A DNA stretch of 64,000 nucleotides from Macropodus opercularis (lineage: Eukaryota > Chordata > Actinopteri > Anabantiformes > Osphronemidae), in NCBI GenBank assembly GCA_030770545.1, contig CM061092.1, positions 16,493,501-16,557,500 on the forward strand, read 5' to 3'. The position numbers and the translations under genes were made by a program. How positions within the stretch are numbered: position 1 is the first letter of the stretch; each line of letters starts with the position of its first letter. Of this stretch, positions 1 to 12,600 are shown one piece after another. The notes beneath the pieces were generated by a model. It was not told where the DNA came from and ran no database searches. It was given only the letters and a program-made list of their open reading frames with translations.

Positions 1-1359
1 TTTTTATTTAAAAGGTATCTATATTTCGTTTTTAGTCTGGGCCTAACTATCAGTTTTTTTGTAATAGCTTAATTGGTATCGTTCAACCAGCTAAACTTCT
101 CTTAACCTGCTTTGTCCAGGCTAAAATGGGCAGCTCAGAGGGCGACTTCTGTACCTGTGAGTCTTCTAGAACCAGACACGAGCAGTGGAGTGGAGAGCGG
201 GGTTTTAACCCCAACATCCGTCATCACTGATTAATGACTCATCTGAATCAACCTGCCAGTTTCCACCATTGCTTTCGCTCAACCCTTGCTGGCCCTGTGC
301 GCTCAAGACCTGGTGATTGTCATCAGATGTGACAGCGCTGGTATTCCCAGGGTCAGCCTGTGACTGCAGTTTAACCTTGGTTCCACACTCCTCCTCTGTC
401 CCCTTTTTTCCACGCTCTTCACCGTGCGTCCTGCTACTGTTGTTATCAGCTGGATTAAAGTACTTTTTGTTGATTTATTTTAAGCCAAGTTCCCACCACA
501 CACAGCCAACTTTAAACTCGGCCGTCGTGAGCAGGATCATCTGGCAAAGGTGAATCTGTGAGAGATGATGATTCAGCATGTTACACCTTACACCAGTTCC
601 TAACGCCACGAAATACAACATACAATAAAAAAAAGAGAAAATATGAAACTAAAGATCTAAAGTCATTCAACTGTGTTACACAAATTAATAAAATGATGGA
701 CTGTATTTACAATGCAGTCCAAGCTAATTCTACTATTCCATCAACCCTATGACTTATCTGTCAACAGTTAAATAGATAAATGTGACATTAGCTCAGTGTT
801 TTCGTAAGAATGTAAAATCCCATCAAATGCAAACAGTCTCTTTATTGCTTCACTTATGCAAATCTAACTACATGAAGACGTACATCATAGTATGATGCAT
901 GTAGTGTTTGGTGTCAGAACATCATATATCCACAATTTGGGCTGTTTTAGAGTCACTATACACACATCTGTAAATGTTTATGCAGACATTGCAGAAAATA
1001 ATGTATATGTCTTATTGTGCTATTTAATAATTCGAAATACAGGTGCAGCTCAGATGTAGAGATCAACGCCCACATCACCATTCTAGCATTAGCTTTGTAG
1101 TGCTGTGTTGTTTTGTACAGTAGCAGGGGTTTGGGCTAATTTGAACACGTTGTACATTAATCACAACAAGAGGCGTTGAGAAAATGTGGACACTGTGTTC
1201 AAGAATTAAATGAACAGCATCACTAAAGTAGATCTGAAATGCCACATATTTACTCTTTTCTATCCCCCTGACCTAATCTTTCGGTGTCTTTATCGCAAAG
1301 TTTTAATTGAATAAGTTTATCCTTTAAACTTAACTTCTAATATCTTTTCAAATTGACTT

Positions 1360-1640
1360 TCAAACAAGCTCTTGCCTTCAATTAAACTGCTGGGGCCTTT
1401 GATTTAAGTTGCAAGGGAAGAAAAAACTTCTGTATCAATCAATTTGTCTCACTCCTTGCATTTGTAAAAACATGTAAAATATACTTTGGCACCTGATGGT
1501 GGGGGAGCAAGGCTGAATCAAAGTGTATTAATAATTAACTCTAATTAGCAGTGTGTGGGAGAGGTGTGATGCCTGCTTCGATGGGAGCGCTGCACTCCTT
1601 CCTGAACCTCTGCCTGTTCTTGAGATCATCCACGGTGAGA
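1360..1640. promoter_or_regulatory. Candidate conserved non-coding element
   Basis: Repeat-free stretch with clustered homeodomain cores: TTAATAATTAACTC and CTAATTAGCA at about 1528-1549, and CAATTAAAC near 1380. Composition is balanced compared with its surroundings. The assignment as a barhl2-block enhancer is inferred from motif density and context; no alignment was possible. Confidence 0.3.
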
Positions 1641-4119
1641 GATGACAGACTACAGACAGAAGAAGACAAACGTTTCACTGAGGAAAAGGCGCTGGGTTAA
1701 AGAGACAGGACTGACATTTTTGTATTTCTTTTTTATTTATTATATTTAGCTGAAAAAAAGGGAAACAAAAAAAAAAGACAAAGACAGAGCAAAGATAAAG
1801 ACAAAAGTGTAGCCATTTGTTACGACTTCAAGGTAATTAAAGATCTTGTTGTGAGACGATGGGGGCACCTGCATGTGCAGGTTTTCACTAAGAAGAGCGT
1901 TTCAGGGGCAACCGCTGAAAAAAGGACCTGAAAGGAACCTTAATTAATGTCTCAGCAGGGGTGGAGGGAACATTGAGACAGAGCTAAAACCCTCACAGGC
2001 CCAGATCCAAACTAAAGCTTCACTAGCTGGGAGAGCATTTTATTTCAAACTATTGCATCATCGCGGATTATCTAACAAGCACAAGTGTCACTAAGCCAAC
2101 AAACATCTCTAAGACCTCGAGGGGTAAATTAGTCTGCTTCCTCACACCCATAGTGTGGAAAGTAATGAAACAAAACTCAATCCCTTTAAAGAGAAGGGGC
2201 ATGCCTTCACTGAATAGTTTAATTAGAAGTGCACGTTTGTGCCCAACCAGATCCTACATTCCTACGTTTGTTCACAGATACGTTTTGCTAACGAAGACAA
2301 TCCATCTTATATTTAGAAGGAAAATCTGATTACAGCGAACACTTTGACCCTCTTTGCCGTGATGAATCGGGGAAGTCACATATGCGGATTTTGATTTATC
2401 TTCCTGACCTTTTGTATGCAAAGGAGACACGTTCTGTACAGCCATAATGTGACATGTCAGAAAAAGAGGTCAAGCCTGTGAGAAAACAAGCCTCCCTCCT
2501 TCTCCACTGCTCTGTGATGACTCTATTGTTTTGCCTGCCAGTGGCTGCTTTTATATTGCTGAGCACTGGAAGTTTATGTTGCTTCCGACTTTAATTTCAT
2601 ATCTCAGTGTGAGGCTGGCTGTAATTGATTATTATGTATCAAAAGGCATTATCTAATTCAGTAGGTAAGTTTATACTTAAGTTATATTATTATTTATATT
2701 TGAATTTGAATGAACTTATTTTCCAAATAAGGACTGGATTGAGCCCAGGGCATGTGTGTTGATACAGTGTAGGGGTGTGAGGGGATGGCAACAAGCACTT
2801 TAAATATTAATACCTGTTTTTCTTGCCATACTTCAAAAACACGACAATAATGCAGGGTTGCAAGAAGGCACCTCCTCTCAGAGGAGAGGTCTGCTGAGCG
2901 AACCGGGGAGAGAGAGTGTCCTGTCATAATTAAACATGCATGGGTATTTCTTTCTCCACAGACGCTGTTTGTTCCGCTGGCCTGGGTCTTGACAGGACGC
3001 CAAAAAACAAGCCCAGGTGGAACAGAGTGTGCAAACAAGCTTGTGAGTACAGGCATGAAACACACAAATTAGCACCTAGACTAGATGAACATGCGAGTGC
3101 TGGGACCAGGGCCAGCGCGCCATCCCACGATCAGATCACGCAGCCAAGTCAGGTGAAAATAAAACCTAAATCTAAGGAGCGACATCTTTTTCCAGGTATG
3201 TAGATGGAGCTAATTAAACCTTTGTGATATGCTTCTGCAAAAGAATATCTAATGAGCTGATGCAAGCGTTTCACGAACTACAACGTGGAACGTGAGAGGC
3301 AAGTTGTCAGTATCAGTGTAAATTAGTCGTTTATCTAAGAGAGAACCTAAGACAGTAGTGTGCAGTCAAAACGAGATCATAGCCTTTGGTTCTTCACTCA
3401 TCCATCCTGCTACTGCAGCAATTGATACAAGAGAGTCTGAAACATTGGTCAGCGGGCAGCAAACCATTTGTGAATACCGACCTGCCAAGACTAAAAGAAA
3501 AACAATAACAAGCTACACAACAGATGGATGTGAGCGTGTGGTGATGGATGCGATGGGGGCTGGTGGAGAGGTAGAGAGGGAAGAAATTAGGTTGAAAAAA
3601 AAAATGGATAGACCTGAAAGAGAAGGGAGACAGGGGAGCAGGCTAAGGAGACAGACTGAGAAAGAGTGAGTGGTTGGCACTGAGGCCCACAAGAGAAATT
3701 GTAAAGTAAAGCTGAGTGAGTGAGCACCACCAGTCCAGGGACATCTCGCAGGTTTTTCCAGTCCGGACACTTCGGAGTGCAACGCCAGGTCCCCAAGCGC
3801 CTTGGAGCCGAGGCGCTTCCTGACAGAAGTAGCCTCCCAAAGATGAAAAGCATCACCCCAGCTACAGTTAGAAGGTCGAGAAATTGCTCCCGCCGCATAT
3901 GTGACCTCCCCTCGTCATCCCAGAGATGTTTCCCCTCCTCTCGCTCGTCCACTCTGGCCTCTGAAAAAAAAAAAAAAAAGCAGCTTTTACACTTCTTAAC
4001 TCTTCCACTTGGTGGGACATGGAGACCAGTGCAGCACAGCAGCCCTTTTTCCACATGAGTTTGCCCGTTAAGGCTGTTTTGAAATAAAGTTGCACATGAA
4101 CTGAGGGTGAATTATGAAT

Positions 4120-4290
4120 ACGGGGGCCTTAGTGATGATGAAGTTTGGGGATGTCTTAATGACACCCAACACCTCTCCCTTCGAGTCCCCAGCCGCCATG
4201 AATTAACTAGCTCTCATAATTAAACTGGGGGAAGAACAAGCGCGGCCATCAATAAGTCATCACTGGCAGCTCCAATTTAACCAGCGCGCG
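4120..4290. promoter_or_regulatory. Candidate conserved non-coding element
   Basis: Compact stretch with TTAATGACACC, GAATTAACTAG, CATAATTAAACTG and ATCAATAAGTCATC within 130 bp. These are homeodomain, Hox/Meis-like and AP-1-like cores. It is repeat-free and of higher complexity than the flanks. The function is inferred. Confidence 0.3.
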
Positions 4291-6469
4291 TTCACTGATT
4301 GTGTCGTCTGAAGTGGTTGCAGACGCTCCTCTGGGTGCGTATACATGTACCAGCCTATATCCCCCCGTTCAACATAGCACTCAGTTAATAAAAGGCACCA
4401 AATGAATTACTTAGATTCAAACACTGTTATTGTGGATTAAGTACAATCTACAACAAGTGACGGTGAATAATGAATAATAGTCCCTGTTTGCACGTTAAAC
4501 TCAATTTCCGTAACCTGTGGCTACGAATGCTGGCTCAGGGCGTGCAGTGACACTGTTGCACCCGCTCAGCGCTCCCTTAAGGCTTTTTTGGAGCTTCATC
4601 AACTTCAAATTCAGCGGAGGATACAGAGAACACGCGAAAGCAAAAGGGACATGGAGCTCCACATCCATTTATTCGCATTAGAAAGCTGCATGCTGCTGTC
4701 CTAAATAAGTTTGCAGTGTATACTTCAGCACCCCATCTAAGATTCATGGCTCCTTTTTATGCTTTTATCACCTTGGATAGACCCGGCTCAGCCAACCATG
4801 TGAGCTCTCCCTTATCTGCCAGTTCTAGGAACATCTAGCGTCCCGCCAAAGTAAAACACGTCCTGTGCAGCGTGTGCAACATCGCTTTTTACCATTTAGT
4901 GACACAAACATCAAGATGGATTATACGGCTCATGGAAAACAAATGTTGATGTTCACCCAGGTGAAAGTGTTTTTTTTTTAATCCTCAACAGCTCAAAGCA
5001 CTACAGAACAATGCGTTTATTATTATTTCTAAACTAAATTGTAAAATAATTTGGTGTTTTACATGAAATAATCAAATGAATTATTACTGTTAATGTCAAA
5101 TCAGTAGTAAGATTAACAATGTCTCATTTTAAGCTAAATTAACGTAACGCATTAAAGTAAAATGAATGTCAGCATTTTCAGTTTGGACTGTGGAAGCATT
5201 TGCATGAGAGGAAGCGTAGAGCTGGCGACCTCGCACAGAGAGCCTGCAGAGTGTGAATAGAGTGCACTAGTCAGGATGATTGAACTTGGCTGTCTTCAGG
5301 GACGGGGGTTGTGGGGGGGAGTACATGTGCTAATCCTAATCAGGACCTGTTCCCTGCCATGTAACGGAGTAGGAACAACCCCGAGCTCCACGCTGGACAC
5401 GCTGCAGCTACATTAGTGAATAATGTTTTCCAGCATGGGACACAGTTTCTATTACGCTCCACATGCAGGAGGAAGAGGAAGCTGTCAGTGTGAATTAACC
5501 GCAGACGATGCCATGCAAACATATCTTGTGTAATTGGAGTAAAAAAAAAAGTGAGCGAGGGACAGAAGAGGGAATGGCTTTTTAAAATACCACTCCACTC
5601 TTCTACATCACTGAGATGGTATGTTTGAGACATTATGAAGCTTTTAGCAAACTGTCAACCTCCAGGACAAAGGATTCTCACACTCCATCCTCCGGTGGCT
5701 GTTTTATTTACTCATTCTGCACCCGCCTGTAGCCTGTCAGAAGAAGCCTCTGCTGGTATTTGCTCTCTCTGTGCGCTGCTATAGTGTTTCTTTTTCCAAA
5801 AACAGGCCAGTTTACCTGATTATATCGACAGCTCGACTGCTAAATCTCCTGGCATTAGAGGTCAGAGTGGTAGATGTTTTCTTATTGTCTCGCTGAGTTC
5901 ACTTCCATCTAGAAGAGAGTAAATCTCAGAACGGAATCACTTTTCTGACAATAATTTATAAATTATGCACTGCTTGTGTTTGAATTGAGAAAGGCTTTCA
6001 TATCTCTTCCATTAACTCAGATTAAGATTTCATAGTGATGCTGGGGAGAATGCTAGCAATATCCCCGTCTCATTTCAATGAAATTTTTATTAGTGCTTTT
6101 TTCTGTTGTACACTCCTATTGGGATGTCTGAATCTGAAGCTTGGCTTTGGACATGAACTCCCCTCAACCTGCCTGCCAGTGGCTCTGAAGGTTTCAATAT
6201 TTTATGGGCTCCGGCTAACTCAGCCGTGAGATTCCAGCTGCAGAGATTTAACTCTAATGTAAAAATTGTGAACGGATGAAAACTGGGATGTCATAAGTAA
6301 TACATCTGTTCCAAGAGAGGCTGTGGTTTACCATCCACGAAAAGAAAGAAGAAAAAACTAGCTAATAATAAAGTAAGATAAATAAAAGAAGAGAAAAAAG
6401 GCATTTAAGAATGAACACACCGCTCCATTCTTTCCCTTTGTGTTTTGAAAATGAAAAGACCTAAAGCTA

Positions 6470-6800
6470 TATGGCTAAAATATATCATCCCTTATCTCCC
6501 AGCCCTTCAATTGACTCCTAATTGTGGGCACTCTTTACCCCTTTTTGTGCAGCCATCAATAACGCCGGTCCCCTAATGTCATCCTTCTAAAGAAATGGGC
6601 ATCACGCCACTTACACTTTATAGGCCAAATCCATTTCTTTGAGCATCTCGCTATTTTATTTTTTTTCTCGCTCTCCTAACGGAATTCAAAGCATTTGGAA
6701 AATCTGTCTATTCAGCGTTAGCGTCCCCGGCACATTCTTGCCCAGAACCAACTGAGGTCAGACAAGATGGGTCTGATGAACTTTCCCATTTCTCCCATCC
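6470..6800. promoter_or_regulatory. Candidate conserved non-coding element
   Basis: About 330 bp without low-complexity runs except a short T stretch at 6657-6666. It contains CAATTGACTCCTAATTG, CAGCCATCAATAA and CTAATGTCATCC. The texture resembles deeply conserved developmental enhancers. This is an inference only. Confidence 0.3.
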
Positions 6801-8859
6801 CTGCAATCTATAGCTTTCTCCCTTGAGCCATATGTTGTCCAGTGTAGTCAAGACTGCTTGTAATGGCCCTGCTAACAATACGCTCTTTGTGCTGGGTAAG
6901 GAAAGGAAAAAGCCTGATGCCGAGGGGCAAAAGGCAGAAGAAACACTTTTAGTGCCTGCTTATATATCTTTTTTTCCTTCCATTATACTAGTGGACTCTG
7001 CTGGAAATATTTGTCTTGACAGTAGTTTAGCATTGATCCCCACTCCACCGCCCTCGCTGAAAGATTAAACTATTGAAATTGTCATAAGCACAGATGCCAC
7101 GCTCTTTTGCGCTGCAGAATCCGCTACATGCTAAACTAAAAATTTTCTTTACAAACTTGTTTGTTAGTTTTTGTACGAATGCTAAAAGGGCTTTTTTTTC
7201 TCCCTTTTCCTGTTGGAAAGATGGACAGAAATTCATTTAAAGCAACTCTGAAAGGTTCCAACACTCGGAGGAGGGTAACTTCTATGGAGGCATACGCTTC
7301 CCTCACACTGTATTTATCGCTTCTTATTACCAATAATAACATTGCTCCTCTGGGAGCTCAAGGGTAAGTATGCCCCCTAGCACTCCAGCCCTTTTACAGA
7401 CTCACTATACTGGACTGAGAACAGTCCTCGCACTTGCTTACAACACACTGTAGCAGCTACTGAAGATTCTCAAGAGGATTTTGCGCAACAGAGCAACACA
7501 ACAACCCGATTTATCTCCTGCAAAGATAAGAAGTGATTATAGAATGTATATAGAGAAAGAGAGATCGGTATGTTTGCATATTTATTAGCAACTGTATCTG
7601 TGTTAGAAGACCTCCAAAGGTTTCAAAAGGACTCCAAGACAGTGACTAGAAGAACATGATAAAATGTTTTCAAGATACACTCATTGCTGCTGATCCCTGT
7701 CAACTGAAGTTAATTGTGATTTAAACGTTTTGGGAAAATTGTGTGTTACATATTTTGTAAAAAGCTGAAAGCTAGGCTGACCCTTAACCTGCGTCAGATT
7801 ACCTTGATGCAGCATTTTTTTTTAAAAAGAAATATGGGCCAGATCGAGCGTGGTGCTGCCGTTAACTGGAGCAAGTAAACTGCCTCGTACAGTAGCTTTA
7901 ACGTAAATGAATCGCAGCGTTTGAAATAGTTAAGTTTAACTAATTGTTAGTTTGGAGCAGATGAACAAGCTGCTAAAATAGATAAAACTATATCTATAGC
8001 TATAGCTGTTCAAATAAAGATTTCATTACACAGAAATGTCAACACAGTCAAACAATAATGTATAGCATTGGTAGTGACGCACACAATTCTATTTTATTGG
8101 GATACATCTCTCCGATAACAATGCACTGTAGTAGCTTAATTAAGTATTAATAATAGATGTGAGATATGTAAGTGCAAATAGATGGCAGCAACCAACAATA
8201 ACTTTCATTAACATTTGGAACTAGGCTAAATAGCACAATTTGTCAAGAGTGGTCTTAAAAAACATCTTTACAAAAGTATTTCAACAAATAGGAAAAGAAA
8301 ATGTGTGGACAAAAAAAACAAACCCTCCCCATTCAGTAAATTAGATGTTTCTTATTGTGCAGACATGTGGTAGCAGCCTTAGCTCTGTGCTGTGTAATTA
8401 GAGTGATGCTGGCATATATGAAAGCAGGGGGAGCTACAGAGGCCAAGCAAGCAAATGTCCAGGTCAGTGTGTAAACACAGCTGATTGTCTGGGACAACCC
8501 TGTTATCTAAAAGTCGTTTCCATCATTAACGCAGAAGGACACACGTCTCCTCTGGGAGCAGACGGACTGCTCCGGGGGGGTTAAAAGGCACATGCTGAAC
8601 TATCAATAACTTCCACTAATTGTATGCTTTGTAATTAGAAGCATAATCAATTATGAAATAGGTTGGTCTGACACTGCGAGAACAAAAAAAAAACAAAAAA
8701 CAAACGGGCCGCATTTAAATCCGCAGACGGGAAAGTAAATATTAAAGCTGTTGTTCTGAAAGTGCTGAACGTTACGTGTGGGTCGAGAGCGTTTGCATCT
8801 TTCAAAGGAAGCTTAACGTTCGGGTGACAGAGAAGAACTTGGTCGTTTGACCTCTGCAT

Positions 8860-9060
8860 TGTTGAACTGCAACTGATGCGCTTAATCGTCAGCTGTCACT
8901 TCCTATCTTAATTAATCCTAATAGACTATTGATGCGACACAACTGTTAGGCTTTATAATTAGTATTGCAATTTAGACCGGATAATCTAACAGGGCAGTCC
9001 AATTACTCCAGAGGAAATAGAAAGCTGTGAGGCAATAATTATAAAACAGTGAACAATGAA
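8860..9060. promoter_or_regulatory. Candidate conserved non-coding element
   Basis: Contains CTTAATCGTCAGCTGTC, CTTAATTAATCCTAATAG, TATAATTAGTATTGC, GGATAATCTAAC and CAATTACTCC in 200 bp. These include homeodomain cores, Otx-type TAATCC sites and a CAGCTG E-box. This is one of the densest site clusters in the window. The regulatory role is inferred. Confidence 0.38.
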
Positions 9061-9139
9061 AAAAAAAAAAAAAAGAGAATCAAGAGCTTTTTTCTTTTGA
9101 AAGAGAAATCCATGCATACATTAAACAATAAATGACAAA

Positions 9140-9430
9140 ACACTACCTCCTCTAATCTCATCAGCCATTCAGCGTATGAGACAATTAATTGAATTGATTG
9201 CTGCTATCAATAGCAAACAAATCTGTTGAGCTGTCCATGCTCATATAATCTGACCTGATTCCTTCAGCTGTCACTATCTGTGAGAAAGCTGCCACGCTAC
9301 GCTTTTTTTTTCGAAATCTGTCAGGCCGGGGCGTTTACATGTCTTTGTATTTCCATGCTGATAGGGCAATTAATAAAATATATGTTAATAGGAGCTTAAT
9401 TGTTTTACAACGGCGGTTTGACAAGGCTGA
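9140..9430. promoter_or_regulatory. Candidate conserved non-coding element
   Basis: Includes GACAATTAATTGAATTGATTG, CTATCAATAGC, CAGCTGTCAC, GGGCAATTAATAAAATA and GCTTAATTG. The mix of SOX-like ACAAT, homeodomain and E-box cores, with no repeat, suggests an enhancer. It may form one block with 8860-9060, separated by an A-rich spacer. Inference only. Confidence 0.35.
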
Positions 9431-10600
9431 GGGAGAGGAGACGTGTCAGTGATGTGAAACGCGCGGCTACTCTCTGCAGCGTAGCCCTCAGCCTAACATA
9501 TGGTCTCCTTTCCAGGCTGTAACTGTACCACATAATGGGAGCCTGCTGTTTATTTTTGAAACATTAGTGATGTCACTACTCCTTTTGTCTCCTCAAGACA
9601 ATAGCTGCTGTCTCTGCTGTCTCACCCCCTCACACACACACACAAACACACACACACTCTTACCCCGCCCAAATATGACATTTGAATAATAATAACCAAT
9701 CCGTCACTCTGAGGTACTACACATCTCAATTATGCGCCCAGCGATATGGTTGCATTTACAGCTGTGTTTCCAAACTGATTTCTTTCTTTTTTTTTGTTCA
9801 CTCACATATTTCAAATTGTTTTTTAATTTTGACAGCTTTGGTTTGTTTTCAAGATCTCTCATTTATACCTTGAATGTTGTTTCTTGATGAGGATTTTACT
9901 AAATATATCAGAACTCAATAACAGCAGACGTCATAGGACAACGATGGTTGTGAGTGTACGTATAGATCACATTTACGGCCACTCAAAACAAATGAAAACA
10001 AAAGCAACCGCAGCAGCTGCTGCTACTGTAAATACGTACAGAAATTAGGAGCAAAGCTGCGTTTTTTTTAAGTGACTCACTGAGCCGTTAGCGTTAAAGC
10101 TTTCCTATCAGTGTTTACTTCTTTCTGAGGCAGAGCTGAGTGTTTCAGTGCAGGGAGACGCCAAGTGATTCATACACAAATGACCTGAGGGAGGCAGCAG
10201 TGCAGCGAACAAATGTGAGCACAGCGTCTCACACTCTGACTGCGCTTTAAAGGCCATTTACATAGTGAAATCTAATTACCCTGGCTCCGAGAGAGAGTAT
10301 TTGATCTCAGTCTTAAACAGAGCAGAACATATTATTAAGGAAAAAGAGGGCTTTTCTTAGATGAAGGTGGCTTTACCGAACAGAGGCATCAGCTTGTACA
10401 CAATTCACTCCTCCCTTTTTTTTAATTATTTTCCAACATAGATGAAAAGGGTAGAACACTGGTTTATTTGTGTCACGGGAGACAATGCGGGCGTTTGAAA
10501 TATGAAAGCTAAAAGGGGGAATTTGGGTGGACAATGACAGAAGAACAAAGTCTCTGCCATTTCGTTGTTTGGGCTTAAAAATGTTCAACTTCTCAGCGTC

Positions 10601-12600
10601 AATCTATTAACAACCTTTCTCAGGTTTTTGACTTCGGTGTCAGCATAATCTTTTTTTTTTTTGTTTTGTTTTTTTACACAAGCCCCATGGAAAACTCATG
10701 TCCAGAGATTTAACAATGTTAATATGATGAGTGACTTTTCTCAAACAACAATAACATAATACATAGCATAAATCATCACAAGATATCAAAACACATCTAC
10801 GCCAACAATTAACAACAATGGTTGGTCTCTTATCCACTGTAGTTTTTCCAGTCAAATGAACATGAACATACTGTATCTTTACTACCTGTGCATTCGAAAT
10901 GCAAATCAGTTATTTATGAACTCAGTGCTGATCTTATGGAGAGGTGTCAGGACACACTGCTTAGATTTCGGTATGAGCATTTCTATACTGCATGACACAG
11001 CGACTGGGGCCTCGCAGGAAGCACCGCGTGCATTTACTACCATATCCATGAGCTTAGAAGCATGTTTCCCAGTGTTCTCCATGCATGCTTGCATATATAT
11101 ACTTGCCTTCTTCTGTGTTTCCAACCCCCCCCCTCCCTTTGTTGTGTTAATACAATTCCAGAGCCTCACCAATTTCAGACTCCATAATCTCCAGGATGTT
11201 TTTTCCATTACCCAAGGATCATCTAGTGCTTCTAACTTGCCCTTATTTTGTATTACAAAATTAGAGCTTTCTGGAAATTACGAGGCCTGTGCTCTTTTCA
11301 GTTCTTTGTTCCCGCTCTTGCAAAAATCATATATAATTGTAGTCACTCCATGAAGATTTTTTAGCTTTGACCTTTAGTGTGCAGTAATACAAAAAATGAT
11401 GGGGAGCATATTTCCTGTCTGAGCCTCTTTTCCTTCTCACCCACATCTCAGTCTTTGAGAGGCAGCTGCTGTCTGCTGGACTATGTTCATAATATCCATA
11501 ATAACGCTACCACTGCATGGGTATTACAATTACTGTCTCGTGGAGCCCAAGCTCTCATTTTACCTTTAGAAGTAACTGTAACACAATCTGCAACCTTTAA
11601 TTTGGCAACCTGTCTCAGTCTACCATCAATGGAAACTGATGCTCCATCCTCATCACTAAAGATTCAACACGTTGGTAAAAACCGCCCGGACAGATCATTA
11701 GTGTGTGATTCATAGAGGTGCGAGAATGTCGAACATCTTCAAAAATCCACCCAGAACAAATCCACTTGAAAAACGAAATTTCACTTTTTCTGCTTTGTTG
11801 TGTATCCCTGTTTTCCCACAACACAAACCTGAATTTCTCTGGACCCAGCAGGGATCTACAGTATAATAACATTTGCAGGAGCCTATGGATTTGCTGTATA
11901 GAGAACTTGTTTGCTAGTTGTTGGCAGTTAGAGTACTGCATTGTGAAGCCAGCATGTCTCTAGATCTTATGGCTTCACAAGGGAAAACAATCAGGATGAC
12001 TTCACTGTGTCATCCAGGGTGGTGGTAACCTGCAGGCAGGGGAAGGGGGAGGGGGATATGCTCGAGCCCTTCACTATTCCCTTAAAGCAATGTGAAGTTT
12101 GCTCCTTCTCAATAATCTGGGCTGGGACCTCAAAGTCACGATAGGGAGCATTGTTGTTCCCCTGGTCTATCCACAGACCCAACATGTGGTACGCTGCTCA
12201 TTTCCGTAGCTGCCCATGGCTTCTTGTCGACTTTTTCAACCAGCCCTTGAATACAACTAAGACCACCAGGCACCCGTTCTCACCAATAACAACAAAGATA
12301 ACACTAGTTAGTTTTTAGGATTTTACCTCACAGACAGACTCAAGTTTACTGTATGTTAATAAGGTGTAGAAAGGAGCCTGAAGCCACCTAAGAACATACA
12401 AGTTAGAAATTTAACTTGTCTGATATTTATGGTCATTGGTACAATATACATGCACAACTTCCAGCATCTCAACTCAAAATTGTAAACTGATCCATAAAAC
12501 TGCTCATTTAATAACTTTTGAACTTTTTGTAGACACAGGAGCAAAAAGTATTGCAATACCCTGCCACGCTGTGAAAATAAATAAAATAATTAAGTAGTAA
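10601..12600. other. Intergenic segment containing a possible retroviral relic
   Basis: Less motif-rich than neighbouring segments. A plus-strand frame at 10856-11353 (165 codons, ATG start) has no recognisable domain. The frame at 11377-11715 contains the pol-like stretch described separately. A minus-strand frame at 12185-11991 is unidentified. These could belong to one decayed element, but no long terminal repeats were found. Confidence 0.5.
11428..11712 (+). pseudogene. Decayed endogenous retrovirus pol fragment (weak)
   Basis: One plus-strand frame shows a spacing pattern like the connection between reverse transcriptase and RNase H in gammaretrovirus-like elements. An S-L-R block lies near 11449-11463, an Asn-x-Ala-Thr motif at 11599-11610 is followed closely by Leu-x-Leu-Pro, and Arg-Pro-Asp lies at 11683-11691. 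A stop at 11713-11715 ends the frame, and no aspartate-centred RNase H motif follows. There is no gag, env or terminal repeat nearby. The similarity rests on motif memory, not alignment. If real, it is a short, old, non-functional relic. Confidence 0.38.

Larger units (their letters stand above)
1..10600. other. Intergenic desert, distal segment
   Basis: No gene is recognised. Open frames are short, many lack an ATG, and none shows a known domain. The segment alternates AT-rich filler with repeat-free, motif-rich stretches marked separately as possible enhancers. Simple sequence includes an A run at 3964-3979, a CA tract near 9630-9658 and short T runs. No interspersed repeat was recognised. 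Confidence 0.7.

Noticed and set aside
3587..4054. Minus-strand 155-codon frame
   Set aside because: Low-complexity Phe runs come from an A/T homopolymer (3964-3979), there are several stacked alternatives in other frames and no domain is present.
10856..11353. Plus-strand 165-codon ATG frame
   Set aside because: No recognisable domain, biased AT-driven composition, an overlapping antisense frame of similar quality and no splice context. Not supported as a gene, though it may belong to a decayed element.
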